From positions 1 to 64,000 of the forward strand of contig JAQXIO010000029.1 in the NCBI GenBank assembly GCA_029007825.1: 64,000 nucleotides of DNA. The letters run 5' to 3'. The notes under the pieces are model-generated. The model ran no database searches. It had not been told where the DNA came from and saw only the letters and a list, made by a program, of their open reading frames with translations. A program made the position numbers and the translations under genes. This document shows positions 29,320 to 38,221 of the stretch, in pieces; the first letter of the stretch is position 1; each line of letters begins with the position of its first letter. Source of the stretch: Bacteroidales bacterium (GTDB lineage: Bacteria; Bacteroidota; Bacteroidia; Bacteroidales; JAQXIO01).

Positions 29320-30141
29320 TCATTTTTCCAGTTTGAGCTTTAAATAAGCGATACGGCTTTGGGACTTTTCTAGCTCTTTTTTCAGATGATCGATGTCGCT
29401 CAATACGGCTGCGTATTCAAATGTTTCTCTCAAAGCCTTCCGGTCGTTGTCGGCCAGATAAATGATATAATTCTTTCCTCCTTTATATTCTACCTTGATT
29501 TTCTCTTTCGGGTGCTGGTAGATAAAGGCCGATACTCCTCCGTCTTTTTCCGTATTGTAAGTAACGACTTCGGATGTATTGCCGTTATCGTTAAAAGAAA
29601 AATTATTACCCCCATCGTAAGGGATAGCGGCCGTTTCGGCAAAACTGCCGTCTTTAGCACTCACTTTTAGTGAGTTGTGGCGAATCGGTCCTTTTCCGAA
29701 ATAAACGCTTATCAATGCGTATTTGCCATTTTCGTTTACCGAACTTCTCAGATAGGAGCGTTCTACGTTCCGTTCCAGTTTTTGCCTTTTATGTACCCAT
29801 GTTCCGATATCCTGGTATTGGGGATCTTTTTCGAGTATGAAGTTTTTTGACAATTCTTTGGCTTCTTCTTCTTTTACGGAAAGAAGACTATCGCAGTAAG
29901 CGAAGTTCCGTTCTTGTTCTTTCAACTCTATGCTGCGCATCAAAACAAGGCCGTCTTTCAGGTATTCGACTTGTTTGGGATATCGTGATTTTAGAGAGTC
30001 GAGTTTCTGTTTGGCGATTTCCCATTCATTTGCTTCGTAATATTGCCGGGCTTCGTTCAGGAGTGCTTCCGCATCTTTTTTATCATTGTTGCAACCGCAT
30101 ATTACTGCAAAAAGACAAATGAGTAAGTATAGGCGCTTCAT
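29320..30141 (-). CDS. Lipoprotein with TPR-like and coiled-coil regions
   Basis: ATG 30141 gives a 273-residue lipoprotein with a clear signal (MKRLYLLICLFAVICGC, lipid attachment at Cys17). Residues about 25-60 have a helical TPR-like piece (LLNEARQYYEANEWEIAKQKL), the middle is a beta-rich domain, and the last 25 residues form a short coiled coil (KKELEKSQSRIAYLKLKLEK). A homologue with known function is not recognised. It sits 39 bp before the DoxX-TIM gene and is probably the first gene of that operon. Confidence 0.75.
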   Translation of the reverse strand: MKRLYLLICLFAVICGCNNDKKDAEALLNEARQYYEANEWEIAKQKLDSLKSRYPKQVEYLKDGLVLMRSIELKEQERNFAYCDSLLSVKEEEAKELSKNFILEKDPQYQDIGTWVHKRQKLERNVERSYLRSSVNENGKYALISVYFGKGPIRHNSLKVSAKDGSFAETAAIPYDGGNNFSFNDNGNTSEVVTYNTEKDGGVSAFIYQHPKEKIKVEYKGGKNYIIYLADNDRKALRETFEYAAVLSDIDHLKKELEKSQSRIAYLKLKLEK

Positions 30142-30198
30142 AATCAATTCGTTGAAATTTATGTGTTTTATTTGTTTAAGTAAGCAAATATACAAATA

Positions 30199-30230
30199 TT
30201 TGAACAATATCTGCTTTTATTGTACCTTTG
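30199..30230 (+). promoter_or_regulatory. Promoter of the CCA-adding enzyme gene
   Basis: TTTG at 30199-30202 and TACCTTTG at 30223-30230 are 20 nt apart, a full match to the Bacteroidetes consensus, 20 nt before ATG 30250. Confidence 0.8.
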
Positions 30231-30249
30231 CAAGCCAAAAAAGAGAAGA

Positions 30250-31683
30250 ATGGAGTTTGAGCGACGGGAAATACTTAACAAGTTAAAAGGTAAATTATTT
30301 CATCTTGTCGGAGATGTGGCTGATGAAATGGGCTTGGAGTGTTATGTTATCGGAGGATATGTACGCGACATTTTTCTGCATAGATCGTCAAAAGATGTCG
30401 ATATAGTCGTTGTGGGCAGCGGTATCAGTCTGGCTCAGGCTATTGCTAAACGATTGGGAAAGAAAGCTCATCTTGCCGTATTTAAGAATTTCGGAACGGC
30501 GCAGATAAAATATTTCGACGATGAAATTGAATTTGTCGGAGCCCGTAAAGAGTCGTACCGATCGGATTCACGGAAACCGATTGTTGAGGACGGAACATTA
30601 TCCGATGACCAGAACCGCCGCGATTTTACGATTAATGCGTTGGCTCTTTGTCTGAATAAGGGCCGCTATGGAGAATTAGTCGATCCTTTCAACGGATTGT
30701 CGGATATGGAGAATCTTATTATCCGCACGCCGTTGGATCCGGATGTAACGTTCAGTGATGATCCGTTACGTATGATGCGGGCAATTCGTTTCGCTTCTCA
30801 ATTAGGCTTTTTCATCGATCCGGTTACTTTCGAATCGATAGAGCGGAATGCAGAGCGTATCAAAATTGTATCGAAAGAGCGTATTGTCGATGAATTAAAT
30901 AAGATCGTGGCTTCACCTCGTCCTTCGATTGGCTTTGAATTGCTCGAGTTGTCCGGTTTGCTGGCTCTTATATTTCCTGAGTTGGTGGCATTGAAGGGTG
31001 TAGAAACACGCGATGGAATCGGACATAAAGATAATTTTCTGCATACACTGAAGGTTCTCGATAATGTAGCGGAACGCAGTGATAATCTTTGGTTAAGATG
31101 GAGTGCTTTGTTGCATGATATAGCAAAACCGGCTACAAAGCGGTTCGATTTTAAATTAGGCTGGACTTTTCATAATCATAATTTTATCGGTGAAAAGATG
31201 ATTCCCGGAATATTCAGGGCTATGAAATTACCTTTGAATGAAAAGATGAAATTTGTTCAGAAAATGGTTTCATTGCATATGCGGCCGATTGTTTTATCGG
31301 AGGAGGATGTTACGGACTCGGCGGTGCGGCGGCTGCTTTTTGATGCGGGTGATGATATCGAGGAGCTTATGTTGCTTTGTGAAGCTGATATAACATCTAA
31401 AAATCCCGATAAACAGCGTCGTTTTTTACAAAATTTCCGATTGGTGAGAAAGAAGTTGAAGGAGATAGAGGAAAAAGACAGGATACGGAATTTTCAACCG
31501 CCTATCACCGGGGAAGAGATTATGGCTCGTTTCGGCCTTATGCCTTGCCGTGAGGTGGGGGTTTTGAAGACTGCGATAAAAGATGCTATTTTGGATGGAG
31601 AGATTGAGAACGATTATGAACAGGCAAACCGGTTGTTGCTGAAAAAGGCCGAAGAAATGGGACTTAAAGTTGTCAAGCAGTAA
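30250..31683 (+). CDS. cca: tRNA nucleotidyltransferase / poly(A) polymerase family with HD domain
   Basis: This 477-residue enzyme adds or repairs the CCA end of tRNAs. It starts at ATG 30250, not at upstream TTG codons, because the promoter lies just before it. Visible are [11 protein letters not shown], the metal-binding DVDIVVVG (class II nucleotidyltransferase), [22 protein letters not shown], the RNA-binding [18 protein letters not shown], and a C-terminal HD phosphohydrolase domain ([11 protein letters not shown] with [10 protein letters not shown]). Whether it is a true CCA enzyme or a poly(A) polymerase cannot be separated by eye; a tRNA enzyme is more likely in this phylum. Confidence 0.9.
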   Translation: MEFERREILNKLKGKLFHLVGDVADEMGLECYVIGGYVRDIFLHRSSKDVDIVVVGSGISLAQAIAKRLGKKAHLAVFKNFGTAQIKYFDDEIEFVGARKESYRSDSRKPIVEDGTLSDDQNRRDFTINALALCLNKGRYGELVDPFNGLSDMENLIIRTPLDPDVTFSDDPLRMMRAIRFASQLGFFIDPVTFESIERNAERIKIVSKERIVDELNKIVASPRPSIGFELLELSGLLALIFPELVALKGVETRDGIGHKDNFLHTLKVLDNVAERSDNLWLRWSALLHDIAKPATKRFDFKLGWTFHNHNFIGEKMIPGIFRAMKLPLNEKMKFVQKMVSLHMRPIVLSEEDVTDSAVRRLLFDAGDDIEELMLLCEADITSKNPDKQRRFLQNFRLVRKKLKEIEEKDRIRNFQPPITGEEIMARFGLMPCREVGVLKTAIKDAILDGEIENDYEQANRLLLKKAEEMGLKVVKQ

Positions 31684-31702
31684 AATAAATAAGAAGATAT
31701 AT

Positions 31703-31738
31703 TAGAAGAGGGGAATGTCTGCATTCCCCTCTTTTATT
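31703..31738 (+). terminator. Terminator after cca
   Basis: AAGAGGGGAATG (31705-31716) pairs with CATTCCCCTCTT (31722-31733), followed by TTTATT. Confidence 0.88.
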
Positions 31739-31754
31739 GGTGTGTTTTATCCGG

Positions 31755-33278
31755 TCAGATGGGTTGATGTTCTTTTCTCAAAAGATCGTTGACGCTTTTT
31801 ACAGGATTAAACGTTTCAATAGGAACTTCGACGAAAATGGAATTCCAGTCTGACATAGCTCCATTCCATAATCCCGGAAGTTCCAGCGCTTTTTGTTCAA
31901 CCCCGTTTTTCGATTTAAGAGAGATAAATCCGGTATTGGGATCGACATATTTGAGCAAATCGAATTTATTACCTTGATAATCTTTTGTTGCACAGACCAA
32001 ATCGACCGGATTGAAATGTGTTCCTTTTTCAAAAAGGAGCCTTTTCAACGGGTTATTCAGGTTTATCTGTGAGCTTTCCAATATTTGAGGTGAAATGCTT
32101 CCGTCGGGATTTACGGTCAGGAATGGACCTCCTCCTGCTTCGCCCTGATTGCGAACCATACCGCATACGCGGATAGGCCGGTTCAGTTTTTCCTTGATAT
32201 GAAGGATCAGATCACCGTCTTCCATCTCTTTTACTTCCGGATTGCGAATGCATAAAGTGTCGTGCATAAATTTAATCATTTCCAGCACTTCCGGGTGTGT
32301 ATATTTCCCGGAATCGATATGTTCCAGATATTCCCATATTTTTTGTTGGGTCTCTACGAGAATGCCGGCCAGTACTTTTTTGTATTGTATCGTTATCTTT
32401 TTTTGTGTGTCGGGAACAACGTTGTCAATGTTTTTAATAAATATGATATCAGCGTCTATGTCGTTCAAATTTTCGATGAGAGCTCCATGTCCGCCGGGGC
32501 GGAATATCAGATGTCCGTTTTCCCGTATGGGTTGATTGTTCTTATCTACTGCAATTGTGTCTGTGTTTGGTTTTTGTTCGCTGAATGTTACGTCGAATTT
32601 TACATTGTAGCGTTTCTCAAAAAGCTTTTTCAGCTTTTCTGCTTCTTTTTCGAATTGGATGCGATGTTCGGGAGATACCGTGAAATGAAGGGATACGGCA
32701 CCCGATTGATTTTTTGCGTATAATGCACCTTCGACAAAATGTTCTGCCATTGCGATGCGGGCTTCATTTTCGTTTTTGTGGAAAAGTAACAATCCTTTCG
32801 GATATGCTCCATAGTTCAGTCCTTTATCTGTGAGTAAAGCAGATACGATATCTTTATATTTTTTGTCTTTTATGAGAGTGGGAATGTCTTTCCCGAAAAG
32901 AGAGGTGCATTGGGTATTAAGAGGTTCATAGAATGCAAAACATGTGATTTGATCGAAGAATTTTTTCTCGCTTGCCGTAGTCGGTTCATTGTAGGATGCG
33001 TTTAGAAATTCGAAAAGATCTTTGAACATTCTGCTTGCTGCACCTGAGGCTGGAACAAATTTTACGATTTTCGGATTTTTTTTCAGATAATCGTTCCATA
33101 CCGCTTCATAATGGGCTATGAATTCGTCCGTCATAGCCAGAATACCATGCCCTACTGAGGCTGAGGAGACAATTTCCAGATAATTAAATCCTTGTTCAAA
33201 GCATTTTAATTGTTTCTCTATTTGTGCAAGGGTCATGCCTTTTGCCTCTATCTGTTTTTGATCTTCTGTGGTTGCCAT
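31755..33278 (-). CDS. DUF4301 family protein
   Basis: This 507-residue cytoplasmic protein is of the DUF4301 family, widespread in Bacteroidetes and of unknown function. It starts at ATG 33278 (MATTEDQKQIEAKGMT). Recognisable family pieces are FVPASGAASRMFKDLFEFL, where a nucleotide-sugar-pyrophosphorylase-like G-A-A-S-R loop is suggested, YGAYPKGLLLFHK, FRPGGHGALIENLN and NQGEAGGGPFL. The glycine-rich loops and the GHGAL motif hint at a nucleotidyltransferase-like fold, which is inference only. It is divergent from relA, with 74 bp between the starts. Confidence 0.85.
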   Translation of the reverse strand: MATTEDQKQIEAKGMTLAQIEKQLKCFEQGFNYLEIVSSASVGHGILAMTDEFIAHYEAVWNDYLKKNPKIVKFVPASGAASRMFKDLFEFLNASYNEPTTASEKKFFDQITCFAFYEPLNTQCTSLFGKDIPTLIKDKKYKDIVSALLTDKGLNYGAYPKGLLLFHKNENEARIAMAEHFVEGALYAKNQSGAVSLHFTVSPEHRIQFEKEAEKLKKLFEKRYNVKFDVTFSEQKPNTDTIAVDKNNQPIRENGHLIFRPGGHGALIENLNDIDADIIFIKNIDNVVPDTQKKITIQYKKVLAGILVETQQKIWEYLEHIDSGKYTHPEVLEMIKFMHDTLCIRNPEVKEMEDGDLILHIKEKLNRPIRVCGMVRNQGEAGGGPFLTVNPDGSISPQILESSQINLNNPLKRLLFEKGTHFNPVDLVCATKDYQGNKFDLLKYVDPNTGFISLKSKNGVEQKALELPGLWNGAMSDWNSIFVEVPIETFNPVKSVNDLLRKEHQPI

Positions 33279-33352
33279 AGTGCGCGTGTTAGTTTCTACA
33301 AAGTTATTTATTTCTATGAAAAAGTGTACATTTACAGACAAAATGAACTGCT

Positions 33353-35566
33353 ATGGCTGAAAGATATTTTACAGAAGAGGAGCACGGGCGTTTTGTTGCA
33401 CAGTCTTCAAAATTGTTTCGTTTACTTTACAGTTCGCTTTTGCCCGGAGATTACAGGAAAGTCAAAAGAATCCTGATAGACGGGGTCGAGAGAGGCTGTT
33501 TCAACAGGGATAGTAATGGAATCAATGGCCTGATACGGAATATTGACACGGCGGTTATTATGGCAGAGATGATCGGTTTGCGAAGAATCCCGGTTATCGC
33601 TCTTTTGCTGTATCGTCCGGTGCATAAAGGAATTATAACCTTGGAGAATGTGGAATCGATGTTTGGCTCCGAGGTGTTGTCTTTATTAAAGGGATTAATG
33701 ACCACGACTTTGATTTATTCTAAAAAACAAAGTGTGGATACTGCACATTTCGACAAATTGATGCTTGCTCTTGCAGAGGATATCCGGGTGGTTCTGATTA
33801 TGATTGCCGATCGTCTTTGTATGCTCCGGATGGCCAAATTCTTTATCGGAGAAGACGAGCGTATGCGAATTGCGGTGGAAGCGGCTTATTTGCATATACC
33901 CTTGGCCCATAAGATGGGGCTTTATCCGATCAAATCGGAGATGGAAGACCTTTATCTGAAATATACAAACCGGGAAATGTTCGATTTTATCGTGAATAAA
34001 CTGCATGCGACAAAAGCAGCACGCGACCGTTACATTGCCCAGTTTATTGCTCCGATCAATGAACGGTTGAAGGCTGCGGGCTTTAATTATTCGATAAAGG
34101 GACGAACCAAATCGATTTACTCTATCTGGAATAAGCTGAATAAGCAGCAAATAGAATTCGAGGGTATCTATGATCTTTTTGCCATACGGATTATTTTGGA
34201 TACTCCTCTGGAAAAGGAGAAGTCGGAGTGCTGGCAGGTTTATTCAATCATTACGGATATGTACCAGCCGAATCCGAAGCGGTTGAAAGACTGGCTTTCA
34301 ATTCCCAAATCGAACGGTTATGAATCTTTGCATACAACTGTTCTGGGGCCCGAATCTCGTTGGGTAGAGGTGCAGATCCGGACGAAACGGATGGATGAGA
34401 TTGCCGAAAAGGGGCTGGCGGCTCACTGGCGTTATAAAGGGGTTAAAGGAGATAATTCCATAACCAATGCGTTGAATAATGTGCGTGAGGCATTAGAGAC
34501 AGGCGGGGGGAGTGCGATGGATCTGCTTAATGATTTTAAAATGGATCTTTATGAAGATGAGATTTTTGTATTTACACCCTCAGGAGATCTCTATCGTTTG
34601 CCTAAAGGTTCGACCGTTCTCGATTTTGCCTTTGCCATTCATTCAAATCTCGGAGTAAAATGTATTTCGGCCAAATTGGACGGTAAGAATGTGCCTATCA
34701 AGCATGTATTGAAGAGTGGCGATCAAGTGGAAATTATAACTTCCCCGAATCAGGTGCCTAGCCGGGATTGGCTTGCTTTCGTGAAAACACAGAAGGCGAG
34801 GGTAAAGATCAAACAGTCGTTGAAAGAGGCTGCTGCAAAAGAGGCGGAATATGCAAAAGAGCTGTTGCAGCGTCGATTCAAGAACCGTAAGATTGAGGTT
34901 GACGAATCTATTCTGATGCGCCTGATAAAGAAGAAGGGATATAAGACCGTAACTGATTTTTATGCGGATATGGCTAACGAACGATTGGATGTAAACCATG
35001 TTATCGATCTTTATCTGGAAATGGAGAAGAAGGAGAATGCGTCTCTCGATTCGTCGGATATACGTAGTGCCGGGGAGTATATTACGGATTTGAATGTGGA
35101 AGATATCACTTCGTCGAAAGATGTCTTGCTGATCGACCGTGACCTGAAGGGTATCGAATATAAACTGGCGAAATGTTGTAATCCTATTTTCGGGGATGAA
35201 GTTTTCGGGTATGTTTCTACGCAAGGGATAAAGATCCATCGGGTAGATTGTCCGAATGCTCCTGAGATTTATTCCCGGTTCGGCTATCGTATCGTAAAGG
35301 CCAAATGGTCGGGTAAATCGGAATCGGGCTATGAGATTACATTACGGCTTATCGGAAATGACGATATCGGTATTGTGAGCAACGTTACGTCGGTTATATC
35401 CAAAGAGAATAATGTCCGTCTGCGTTCTATCAGCGTCGATTCGAAAGACGGTCTTTTTCAGGGAAATGTGACGGTAGTCGTAACCAATACTTCTGTGCTG
35501 GAACAACTAATCAAGAAAATTGCAGCAGTGAAAGGAATAAAGCAGGTGTCACGCCTGAATCACTGA
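33353..35566 (+). CDS. relA: RelA/SpoT-family (p)ppGpp synthetase with degenerate hydrolase domain
   Basis: This 737-residue enzyme makes the stringent-response alarmone. The N-terminal HD hydrolase region is degenerate: the usual LLHD is replaced by LLLYRPVH (about residue 85) and ADRLHNMR by ADRLCMLR (about 152). The synthetase domain is complete (GRTKSIYSIWNKL, YDLFAIRII, NGYESLHT, VQIRTKRMDEIAEKG, AAHWRYKG). A TGS domain (FVFTPSGDLYRLPKGST), a zinc-finger-like CCNPIFGDEVFGYV and a C-terminal ACT domain follow. It is therefore probably a monofunctional synthetase, which requires a separate hydrolase elsewhere in the genome. Its stop codon abuts that of the next gene. Confidence 0.92.
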   Translation: MAERYFTEEEHGRFVAQSSKLFRLLYSSLLPGDYRKVKRILIDGVERGCFNRDSNGINGLIRNIDTAVIMAEMIGLRRIPVIALLLYRPVHKGIITLENVESMFGSEVLSLLKGLMTTTLIYSKKQSVDTAHFDKLMLALAEDIRVVLIMIADRLCMLRMAKFFIGEDERMRIAVEAAYLHIPLAHKMGLYPIKSEMEDLYLKYTNREMFDFIVNKLHATKAARDRYIAQFIAPINERLKAAGFNYSIKGRTKSIYSIWNKLNKQQIEFEGIYDLFAIRIILDTPLEKEKSECWQVYSIITDMYQPNPKRLKDWLSIPKSNGYESLHTTVLGPESRWVEVQIRTKRMDEIAEKGLAAHWRYKGVKGDNSITNALNNVREALETGGGSAMDLLNDFKMDLYEDEIFVFTPSGDLYRLPKGSTVLDFAFAIHSNLGVKCISAKLDGKNVPIKHVLKSGDQVEIITSPNQVPSRDWLAFVKTQKARVKIKQSLKEAAAKEAEYAKELLQRRFKNRKIEVDESILMRLIKKKGYKTVTDFYADMANERLDVNHVIDLYLEMEKKENASLDSSDIRSAGEYITDLNVEDITSSKDVLLIDRDLKGIEYKLAKCCNPIFGDEVFGYVSTQGIKIHRVDCPNAPEIYSRFGYRIVKAKWSGKSESGYEITLRLIGNDDIGIVSNVTSVISKENNVRLRSISVDSKDGLFQGNVTVVVTNTSVLEQLIKKIAAVKGIKQVSRLNH

Positions 35567-36322
35567 TCAGAGCTTATAGGATAATCCTAAAGATCCATAC
35601 AGGTTTGTCATGCGGTATCCGCTCACGCCTTCAAAATCGCCCGGAAAAATGGGAATGAAACCGTAGATGAAGTGTGCATATGCTCCGAAGTTTCCCCAGA
35701 AATTCCAGTTTCCTCCGACCATAAGTCCGCAATCGAATTTCCGAAGTTCGTCTGCAAAATCAAATGTTGCGGAGGTGATATCTATTCTTTCTCCTGTTGA
35801 ATTCGGTGTACGCATATAGCCGTCTTTAGCAACGCCTTTAAACGAACCGCTTCCCAGATATGAGACATATAATCCGAAATTGATATCCCATGCACTGTTG
35901 AAGCGGTATGCAGCCATAACCGGAAGAGTTACATAGATGTTTTTGGGGCGCATTTCAACAAATCCGGAATAAGTTCCGTTGAAAACTCCTGATTGTTCTC
36001 CTTCACCGACGGTAAGTTCCGTATTAAAATAGAGAACGTCTGCACCGGCAGCCATGCCTCTTATATCTAAAGCCAGTCCGGCTGTTACACCCCATTTCTG
36101 CGAAAACCAGCGGGTTGCTTCTATTGCAACATAAGGAGAGAAAAGAGGATTAAAAGAGGTAATTTTCCGTATTTCGGCAGGGAAAGGCATAGGTAGGGTG
36201 CCTCCGATATTTTCTCCGAATTTAACCCTGTAAGTAGATCTTTCGTATGCTGTTTTTTCTGCTTTTAACGGATTGGAAAAAGCAATGGATATTATACTTA
36301 TTATTAAAAACAGATGTTTCAT
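35567..36322 (-). CDS. Outer-membrane beta-barrel protein
   Basis: This 251-residue protein has a signal peptide (MKHLFLIISIISIAFS, then LKAE) and a PorT/OMP_b-brl_2-type pattern of amphipathic strands ending in LGLSYKL. Its stop codon and that of relA lie in one TGATCA palindrome, with no base between the genes. It follows the PCMD lipoprotein gene by 11 bp and is co-transcribed with it. The substrate or role is not recognised; a surface complex with the PCMD lipoprotein is a reasonable inference. Confidence 0.75.
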   Translation of the reverse strand: MKHLFLIISIISIAFSNPLKAEKTAYERSTYRVKFGENIGGTLPMPFPAEIRKITSFNPLFSPYVAIEATRWFSQKWGVTAGLALDIRGMAAGADVLYFNTELTVGEGEQSGVFNGTYSGFVEMRPKNIYVTLPVMAAYRFNSAWDINFGLYVSYLGSGSFKGVAKDGYMRTPNSTGERIDITSATFDFADELRKFDCGLMVGGNWNFWGNFGAYAHFIYGFIPIFPGDFEGVSGYRMTNLYGSLGLSYKL

Positions 36323-36333
36323 TGTCTTTTTTA

Positions 36334-37410
36334 TTATTCGGTAATAATTTTGAGATCGTCGACAATCAGAGTACTGCCTATTTTCCCTTCGTAATAATCT
36401 CCGCGGGCACTCGAGGAAAGAACGATAGCAAAATTGTATTTTTTATTCTCAAAATTAATTGCTTCAAGTCCTTTGGGGTAATCAAACGGAATATCAAACG
36501 GAATAAAATCGTCTCCGGGTGTCCCGTTCGTTGCCGGAACCTTTGCAAAAGCTACGATATTCGGAGAGGTTAAAACCGATTCTCCGTTTAAAACCGGTTC
36601 CTGTTCGGTGACTTCGTATAATATGCTATATATAGAACAGCTATCGTTTATACCGGGAACTTCCTGTCCTTTAGAATTAATATAATTGCCACTTCCTTCT
36701 TTGTATTTATATACTCCTTTGAAACTTTTCGGTAGCAGAGCGTAAGGCAATCCGAATTTAGGAGAACGTACGGGCTTTTCCATATCCAGTTTAAATTCTC
36801 CGATGAAGAGTGATCCGGCAACAATCGGTATATACAAAGTTCCAAGGATAGAGCCGGGACCTTTCATTGTTATCATTTTCGCGGCGCTGGTTCCGGAATA
36901 TACTTCATTCGGAGCTGTAGTTTTCTGTGTAGGATATGGAGGATTCATGTACACAACGATACCGGAATTTCCCGATGCCCATATATTGTTATTATTCGCA
37001 TCGACGGGAATGTCGTATTTTCTGCTTAAGAAGGATTTCGTTATCCAGTGTTCAAAGTCAAATGTCGTTGGCAGTGAAAAAAGGAAATTCACACTATATT
37101 TTTTACTATGTACTCCGTCCTGTGAATGGACTGTATAATATTGAGTTGTTTCGAAATTTCTTGCTTCTCCTGAAGGAGGGAATATAGTGGCTCCGGGAGT
37201 CACCGTAATGGTAGGAGCAATGGAATCGATTTTGGCTCCATCCGCAACAAAAACATTGATGTAATCGTTTGCGATTTTGGATGAGATAAGAATCGAGTCG
37301 TCCGGCCAGGTAAATGAGAGTATGTCTGCTTCCGGATTAAGCGGTACGTCTTTTATGCAGGATGAAAAGACAAAAAGAGATATTAGAAGTAAATAACTCA
37401 GATGTTTCAT
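36334..37410 (-). CDS. PCMD-domain lipoprotein
   Basis: ATG 37410 opens a 358-residue lipoprotein (MKHLSYLLLISLFVFSSC, lipid at Cys18). Residues about 30-115 resemble the beta-sandwich often found before the PCMD domain (FTWPDDSILISS, YYTVHSQDGVHSKKY). The rest matches the putative carbohydrate metabolism domain (FDFEHWIT, VYMNPPYPTQKT, GSLFIGEFKLD, FDIPFDYPKGLEA, STLIVDDLKII at the end). PCMD proteins are surface-exposed lipoproteins linked with glycan capture; the domain call is by eye. A TATCTTTG element at 37436-37429 on the minus strand is a likely -7. Confidence 0.8.
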   Translation of the reverse strand: MKHLSYLLLISLFVFSSCIKDVPLNPEADILSFTWPDDSILISSKIANDYINVFVADGAKIDSIAPTITVTPGATIFPPSGEARNFETTQYYTVHSQDGVHSKKYSVNFLFSLPTTFDFEHWITKSFLSRKYDIPVDANNNNIWASGNSGIVVYMNPPYPTQKTTAPNEVYSGTSAAKMITMKGPGSILGTLYIPIVAGSLFIGEFKLDMEKPVRSPKFGLPYALLPKSFKGVYKYKEGSGNYINSKGQEVPGINDSCSIYSILYEVTEQEPVLNGESVLTSPNIVAFAKVPATNGTPGDDFIPFDIPFDYPKGLEAINFENKKYNFAIVLSSSARGDYYEGKIGSTLIVDDLKIITE

Positions 37411-37428
37411 ATCAAGTAAATTTCGATA

Positions 37429-37436
37429 CAAAGATA
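37429..37436 (-). promoter_or_regulatory. -7 element of the PCMD operon
   Basis: TATCTTTG on the minus strand matches TAnnTTTG, 18 nt before ATG 37410. The stretch 37437-37806 shows no gene; it is the divergent intergenic region between the PCMD operon and rsfS. Confidence 0.5.
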
Positions 37437-37806
37437 GTCAAGAATCTTTGAGTATGAATTGAGTGTCGTGCTTTTTATCTTATTTGCACGGAATTAAGTT
37501 AATTGTGGGCGTTTTTTTATGTCTAATTGTTGCAAATTGTTATTTGAGAACATCGAGTAAATAATCTGTACCGGAAGATTCCGGGATTAGATTTATCCTG
37601 AATCCGGGAGAAAACGAGACTGTTTGGATAATCGGGAAAATAGAAGTGCCTTTATATTGAAAAACAGAGAGTTATTATATGCGGGATAGAAAGCATTAAA
37701 TTTAATGTGAAAATGATTCCGATATCTTTATTCAATTTCCGAACCTTTTATTTTATAATTCCGTTTAGTAGTTGGATTGAAGTTTCTTAAGTTCAAAAAA
37801 AGAAAG

Positions 37807-37814
37807 TATATTTG
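37807..37814 (+). promoter_or_regulatory. -7 element of the rsfS-ftsH-cdsA operon
   Basis: TATATTTG fits TAnnTTTG, 23 nt before ATG 37838; the expected -33 TTTG is not evident. Confidence 0.5.
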
Positions 37815-37837
37815 CAGAGATTAATTAATTGGATATA

Positions 37838-38203
37838 ATGGGTAACGACGAAGCAGAATTATTAGTTGCCAAGGTTGTTGAAGGCATACAGGAAAAAAAA
37901 GGAAAAAATATAGTAACGGTCGATTTAAGAGCTCTCCCCAGCGGGATTTGCCAGTTTTTTGTTATTTGCGAAGGAAATACGCCTACTCAGGTTTCTGCTA
38001 TATCGGATTCTGTGTGGGAATATGTGCGTAAAGAGACAAAAGAAAAGCCTTATATTGTAGATGGCGAAAGAAATGCAGAATGGATTGCGATGGATTACGG
38101 CACGGTTATTGTTCATATATTTTTACCGGAAAGAAGAGCCTATTATAATCTTGAGCATTTATGGGCGGACGCTAAGCTGAATCGTATTCCGGATTTGGAT
38201 TAA
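37838..38203 (+). CDS. rsfS: Ribosome silencing factor RsfS
   Basis: This 121-residue protein of the RsfS/Iojap family binds ribosomal protein L14 and blocks subunit joining during nutrient limitation. Family motifs are visible: VTVDLR, CQFFVICEGNTPTQVSAI, WIAMDYGTVIVHIF and YYNLEHLWADA. ATG 37838 is preferred to the in-frame TTG at 37829. It heads the common Bacteroidetes block rsfS-ftsH-cdsA; ftsH begins 18 bp later. Confidence 0.93.
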   Translation: MGNDEAELLVAKVVEGIQEKKGKNIVTVDLRALPSGICQFFVICEGNTPTQVSAISDSVWEYVRKETKEKPYIVDGERNAEWIAMDYGTVIVHIFLPERRAYYNLEHLWADAKLNRIPDLD

Positions 38204-38221
38204 CAAACAGAACTGAAGTTT

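Noticed and set aside
32242-32723. 97- and 153-codon plus-strand ORFs opposite DUF4301
   Set aside because: Cys/Phe-rich translation with no domain, fully inside a well-supported gene.
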